Origin: Adineta ricciae
Lineage: Eukaryota; Rotifera; Eurotatoria; Adinetida; Adinetidae
Reading direction: 5' to 3'
DNA length: 64,000 nt
Assembly: GCA_905250025.1 (NCBI GenBank)
Contig: CAJNOJ010000011.1
Span: 253,287 to 317,286 of the forward strand
The notes beneath the pieces are model-generated. The model was not told where the DNA came from, searched no databases, and saw only the letters and a list, made by a program, of their open reading frames with translations. This document shows positions 58,089 to 64,000 of the stretch, in pieces (the first letter of the stretch is position 1; every line of letters starts with the position of its first letter). Position numbers and translations under genes: made by a program.

Positions 58089-59154
58089 TTGATGCACCCG
58101 ATCTCTTGGATAAACTCTTTTTTGAAATCGTTCAAAGCTATGATTGTGCTTTTGTTTCTCTATGTGTGTTACATGTAGGTAGCGCGATTTGTGCGCAGTG
58201 ATCTTTCTCTACTATTTCACACTAGATTTATTAGTTCTTGTTGCTGTTGTTTTCTTTCTTGTGTTTAGCGCGAGTCTTTCACTAGTTTTGTTTCTCTTTA
58301 TTTAACTCTATTACTTTGATACACATACATTTACTGTTGGTTGTAGTACTCCGTTGTTTACTTGCAAGAAAAGAAACTAAAATTTCTGTTTGAAAGTGCT
58401 CGATTGAATCTTGTTCAGTTGTGCTCTTTTGTTTTTTCTTCTTTTGTTCACCGTGTGATTGTTTGTTTCCTATTTTTTTTCTCTTTTGTTTATTTATTTC
58501 ATCGCTTATCCGGTTAGTTTCAATTTTGCTCTTTCTTCGTGTTTACAGCTCAGGAACTTTGCGGTTTTTCAGCTGCTTCAAGAAGATGCACATATACTCA
58601 AGTATTCGAATGCTCCTTCAGGTGTTAATTGATCAAACAATCACCCTCAAGACGAAGATACCATGTGTGTGTAGTTCGTTTTTTTTTGTGTCTCATAACA
58701 ATTCAACGTGAATGATGACCAAAGGGAAACGTAATTGATTGAGAAAGTGTCATTTCTTTTTCTTGTCGTGTGCATGTGTTTGTGTGTGGTATCTAAACGC
58801 CCCGTCCGTGATTAGAGTTATTCATGCGTGTGTGTGTTTTCGAGTAGAGCAAAACAGCAATCACTTGCGTTCTCTTGTAGAAAGATTTTGTTCAATTATA
58901 ACCATACATGTGTGTTTTGTTCGGTTATTTTTCTAGTGAAAACAGTCGTTGTTTTTCTTCTCTTGGCTTTCATATACCTTACGTCATCTGGCTTTTCGGT
59001 TTTGTTTTGGTGTGTAGAAAAAGAAAAAAAACAAACATTGAGAAAAACAATAAAGAATTAGGCAAATAAAACAAGACAAAAGCACGCGTTCTTTTCTTAT
59101 TTGACCGTGATCTGTTTGCAGATATAAATAATAACATTTGATAACGATACAAAC
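58089..59154. other. Intergenic, 1.07 kb, T-rich
   Basis: 3'UTR of N4BP2 and UBE2K promoter. It is rich in T and TTTG/TTTC runs and GTGTG motifs on the plus strand. Open frames such as 58421-58711 translate these runs and are not supported. An acceptor-like CTGTTTGCAG lies about 35 nt before the UBE2K ATG. Confidence 0.45.
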
Positions 59155-60123
<969 letters not shown>

Positions 60124-63100
60124 ACAACTACGTAGAATCAGACTGCGACGTTTTTTTCTAATCATGATGATTTATTCTCTTAATCTTTCTCTTGTCCTAT
60201 TTTTCTAAGGAAACATCAACGTGGATAAAAGAATGTGTGCATGATATGTAAAAGACTGTATGTTTCTTTTTGCAGCTCATATCTGTGAATGTGAAAATCA
60301 TTCGATTGTATCCATTTTTTAAAAATATATGTTCTAACAAAATCAAACGAGAAGAAAAAAAAATACTAGAAAGAAACCTTATCTGGTACGACTCTCTAAG
60401 ACCAATGAAGAGAAATTGATTGAATCTGACACCCGTAAAGTGAAGTTGCCCTTGATGCAAAAATGAACATGTATTAACATATTAGAATAACACTCCATCT
60501 TGATCTTACTCACGCACAAAATCAATTATATCGATCTTTTTAACTATATGACTGTCATTCGCTGGCATTTTTCTCTCGAGAAAATATTTATATACGAAAA
60601 CACTTGATCTTGCTACTGATCATAGTCAACAAGAACAATTTATGAAAAGAAAACATCCGTTGAACTCATCGACAATGTCTATTGTAAGTTACTTGTTGTC
60701 CACGGGCATACATTTTTAATTATAGACTCAACGAATTCTTTATATCAAGAAGATATGTCAGAAATAGATCGACAAATCGTCTACTCGTTTACATATTTAT
60801 ATATTCAGATCGTTCTCAAAAAGAAACTCATCTTGAATCGTCATCAGCATTCGTAAATCTGTTTTGATTCGTTTGTAATATCTTCTATTTATAGGCTAGC
60901 ATCTATTTTTGTGACGCAAAAGATACATTTGTATAAATAGAGATAGAAAGGAGACAGACGATAATGATATAGTGACATAAGAATAAGTTTCAAATAGTCC
61001 CCTCACGAACGTGATCCTAGTGAAAGCGTTTATTCTAAGAAAAAAAAAAGAAGAAGAAAGTAAGAGAACACATTTATATCCCTCTAATGACAAAGCACTA
61101 ACGATGACACTATTAGATTTGCGATTGTCTGGGAAAGACGCGAACACATCATCTTTCATCGCATAATTTCGCTTTTATTTACACATCTATATACTACCCA
61201 TCGACTCCGCCGAAATGTTCACTCTGAATTGATTCACAGTATATTACACCACGAAGATTGTTGTATCATTCATGGCTGGTGCATGTGGCCGTTCCAACCG
61301 TAGTCAATCGAAAGCAATGATCTTTTCATCTTCAGTAAGCCCATTGATTCTCTTTTTCGAATTTTGCTCAGTCTGACATGGCGAATGGAATGTTGACGAA
61401 TCACCGCGCGTTTTCTGTACATCGATAGTTGAGAAATACTCATTGGGTAGTTGTACTTAAAATATGTCAAGATAGAAACAATCCCGATATAATCTTTTCT
61501 TTTAATTGATGTCATTTGTCGGTAAGTACGTCATTATGTTTCGGATTATCTAAATAGTTAATTTTTCAACGAACATAAATATTCGTGTACGACTCACCGC
61601 GATTCTAGCCTGTTTTTATAGAAACAATTAACCAGTTTAGCGTTTCCGGGAAAGATTCTTACATTTGAAACCTTTCGTTCACTTCACTGAAGTTTGTCAC
61701 TCTGACTAATGACACAAGTAAATTACTGACTGATCTTCAACGTCAGAGATTTCAAACATGTTAAGTATTTACCCTTCAAGTCATTTGCGTCATTGGAAAA
61801 ATAAGAGCTAAGAAGGATTATCTATCTTTATCCCCACTACGCAATTAATAATTAATAAACGTAGGAAATGAATTCTCAATCAACATGGCAAGTTTCTGAA
61901 AAAAAAAATGTCCGTCGATGAGTCGTTTTTCTCTGAGAGCGTAGTCTATTGTTGAAATGTTGATTAAGATTTGTTGAAATCATGATTGAAGAGAAAAACA
62001 TCTCTCGACCTCGTCAGTCGAAAACGATGCATTATTGAGACCATTTGTATATTAATATTCATTCTCTGGAGAATTATTGTTACGAAGAAAAAGAGATGAA
62101 ACAAGCGTCTATCGAAGAACAATAATTGACACAATGAATTCGAGGAAAAGTTTTTTTTTGCTTCAAGTCTAATGAAAGAATTCGCATGTTGCTTGAATAG
62201 AGGATAATTTTGTGAAATTGTTGATGCACGACAGACGCAAGAAGAAAAGATTTCTAATACAACTCGACAAGTTGCATGTGCGTCATACGCTTTTCTTCTA
62301 ATTAAAACTAAGACGGCATGCTCGTTGTGGTAATCGAGTCGAAAACCTCTCTATAATGCATTTCCATTATCGATTTATCATTATTTATTTACCATTAAAC
62401 TCTCATCTTTGTCAAATGGAATAGGGTTTGACTGAGATTTCGCCATCGAACATCGATTCTGTTTTATGAGCAGTACACAAATATGATTATTCAATCGCGA
62501 AAAGAGAAAGAAAATGGCAAACGACGTTGCCGATGTAGAAAATAAAGAGAGAGAGAAGCTTTGCCCTGATTAGATTGACCAGACTTGCACATGCATCGAA
62601 ATGTGTCGGATTGTGATCGTTTCTCCGCTCGTCATTTTATCGATTCATACAAATCAAATCAAATCAAAAAGAAAAATATCGAGATCGCGACATGCTACAT
62701 CAGTTTGTTTCGAAGGAAGGAACAAATCAAGGTGCGAATTCTTTGTTTGATTGCATGATTGTACGTCGAAGCGAGAAAATGTCTTTTCTCATAGCTTAAA
62801 TCGTTCGACTAACTTCATCTACGATGCCATTGAGTTTCCTACTGATAGCACCGAGTCTTTTGAGCAAAACGTTCTCTCTTGTTCTTCGTCTCCTTGTCAT
62901 ATTTCTCTCGGAGAAAAACCCGCGCGTATTTTCTCTCGTTTGTCGTTATAATATTTCCTCTCTCTCTCTCTGTCTACTGGGTGATTATTACTCAAAAAAA
63001 AAAGATAGAATACATAGAAACAAAGCAAGTCAGGATAGAAGATTTTGAAAGTTGCTCTGGTACGTTCATGTGCGTGTGGATATGCATGTCGATCTAACCT

Positions 63101-63817
63101 TTCCTATCAATCGATCTAGTCAAGAAGAACTCGGAACGATTTTCTTTATTTAATTTGCTGGTCGAATCGAAACTCAAATGGCACTCGATAAGGTAACACA
63201 ATTTCATGCTTAATTATACGGCAAATATCGAGTAGTTCAGTCTGACCTTGGAATAAAACAATTTGTCGTCTTGTCTTCTCCATACATATATTTATCTTCT
63301 GACTACATGTTCTTTCAGAGATCAAATTAACTAATGTAACTGATACATGCATAGCTGTCCCTGGATAATCTAGTCGAAGTTTCGAGTTGATGAGCAGTGC
63401 GAAGTTTTATTGACCGCTTAATTAACGGTAATTCGTTTGCTTCTCAAATTTGTCAATGGAACGATGTAGCCAGAAAGAAAACGACTGCGAGTTTGACATG
63501 TTTTGCCAAGAGACGAGGGATGGGCTTTCTCGTTACTGATGATGACGCCTATACTAAAAGATGGCGAAGAACTAGAAAAGTTGACTACGTTAAACAAGTG
63601 TGAATAGATTTTGCTTCAATTATTCGTCTATTCACGTTAGTTTTTTATCGCTAAGTAATTGTCCTAAGAAGAAATACTTGACAGTTAAGAGATGTTTTTC
63701 AGACTATCATCTGATATTTATCGAGATTTCTTTTTCAAATTTATTAAATAGAATCAGTTCGTCTTATATTTATCTTTCTTCTAGTCAAACAAAGATCCAT
63801 CAACGCCCTTTCGGGCT
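60124..63817. other. 3.7-kb gene-poor interval
   Basis: The longest stretch without a supported gene in the window. AT-rich with A/T homopolymers (for example near 60350, 61035, 61905, 62990). The open frames at 60896-61159, 61270-61515 (-) and 63397-63603 (+) show no domain, and I do not call them. The last part ends in a splice acceptor (TATCTTTCTTCTAG, AG at about 63782-63783) before the GTPase start, so at least one 5'UTR exon and an intron of the downstream gene probably lie here. Confidence 0.5.
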
Positions 63818-63824
63818 ATGCCCG
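63805..63824 (+). promoter_or_regulatory. Overlapping hairpins around the GTPase start codon
   Basis: GCCC TTTC GGGC (63805-63816) can pair, and CGGGC TAT GCCCG (63812-63824) can pair instead with the ATG (63818-63820) spanning its loop and 3' arm. The two stems share GGGC, so they exclude each other. Confidence 0.4.
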
Positions 63825-64000
63825 ATCAAAGTACAGATTATCGGATCGTCGTTCTTGGTGGTGCTGGCGTTGGTAAACTTTCACGAGGAAACAATCGATC
63901 GATCGCGTAATCAATGTTGCTTTCGTCTTAGGTAAAACAAATTGTGTTCTTCGATTTGTCAATGGACAATTCCGTGAAAATTATGTTCCAACGATTGAAG
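63818..64000 (+). CDS. DIRAS-like Ras-family small GTPase (partial, cut by window end)
   Basis: Only the N-terminus is present. Exon 63818-63872 and the exon from 63932 (59-bp intron) read MPDQSTDYRIVVLGGAGVGK then TNCVLRFVNGQFRENYVPTIE. The P-loop GxxGxGK[ST] is complete and interrupted by the intron at its second-last glycine. The start MPxQSxDYRxVVxGxxGVGK and FRxxYxPTIE in switch I fit the DIRAS branch, which signals slowly and is often neuronal. Other Ras-branch members cannot be ruled out without the rest. Confidence 0.8.

Noticed and set aside
61270-61515. 81-aa basic minus-strand ORF with an ATG
   Set aside because: Isolated, no signal peptide, domain or homology that I recognise; could be real but not supportable from sequence alone.
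63397-63603. 68-aa plus-strand ORF before the GTPase gene
   Set aside because: No recognisable feature; lies in the probable 5'UTR/intron region.

Overview
The window looks like a piece of a bdelloid rotifer nuclear genome. It is AT-rich and gene-dense. Nearly every gene is cut by short GT-AG introns of about 45-65 bp. The genes are animal genes (PAX6, NAE1, SMG5, BRAP, N4BP2, PAXX). One orphan two-TM protein (26282-27565) has a C-terminal pattern that I associate with a family expanded in bdelloids. The species cannot be fixed from sequence alone. I found no rRNA, tRNA, CRISPR array or transposon ORF. Exon joins below were traced by hand, checking splice sites and reading-frame phase.

Layout. 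180-4278 (-): PGAP4-like GPI-glycan transferase, an unrecognised 284-aa protein, and a divergent 7TM protein. 5332-7803 (-): PYROXD2. 7970-12090 (+): a POMGNT1-like glycosyltransferase with two ILEI-type stem modules and a pair of equal-length duplicated exons. 13385-15089 (+): a Ser-rich disordered protein. 15334-17491 (+): a pentameric ligand-gated channel without the Cys-loop cysteines. 17734-18800 (-): SLC35A nucleotide-sugar transporter. 19386-22002 (-): RFC1, sharing a 93-bp divergent promoter with SMG5 (22096-26121, +). 26282-27565 (-): the two-TM orphan. 28189-30611: two TMEM272-like genes, head to head. 31932-33312 (+): a single-pass membrane protein with a proline-rich tail. 33774-35482 (-): PAX6. 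36412-38419 (-): secreted clan GH-A-like hydrolase with an embedded SUEL lectin domain. 38657-42734 (-): microbial-type PARG, PAXX and NAE1, packed like an operon. 43319-43791 (+): a new-looking PRL-amide neuropeptide precursor. 44090-46777 (-): BRAP. 47458-47730 (-): CsbD-like stress protein. 48229-50786 (-): KH-like protein. 52250-58088 (+): N4BP2. 59155-60123 (+): UBE2K. 63818 to the end (+): DIRAS-like small GTPase, cut by the window edge.

How the genes relate. Three genes act in Golgi glycosylation (PGAP4, POMGNT1-like, SLC35A) and could share nucleotide-sugar supply. Several serve genome maintenance (RFC1, PARG, PAXX). NAE1, BRAP and UBE2K belong to ubiquitin-like conjugation. The tight PARG-PAXX-NAE1 spacing, with a pyrimidine-rich AG 15 and 6 nt before the second and third ATGs, suggests a polycistron resolved by spliced-leader trans-splicing, which is known in bdelloids. 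The strongest leads for new biology are the mutually exclusive exon pair, the PRL-amide precursor, the PARG-PAXX-NAE1 unit, and a seven-codon uORF that ends on the PAX6 start codon.
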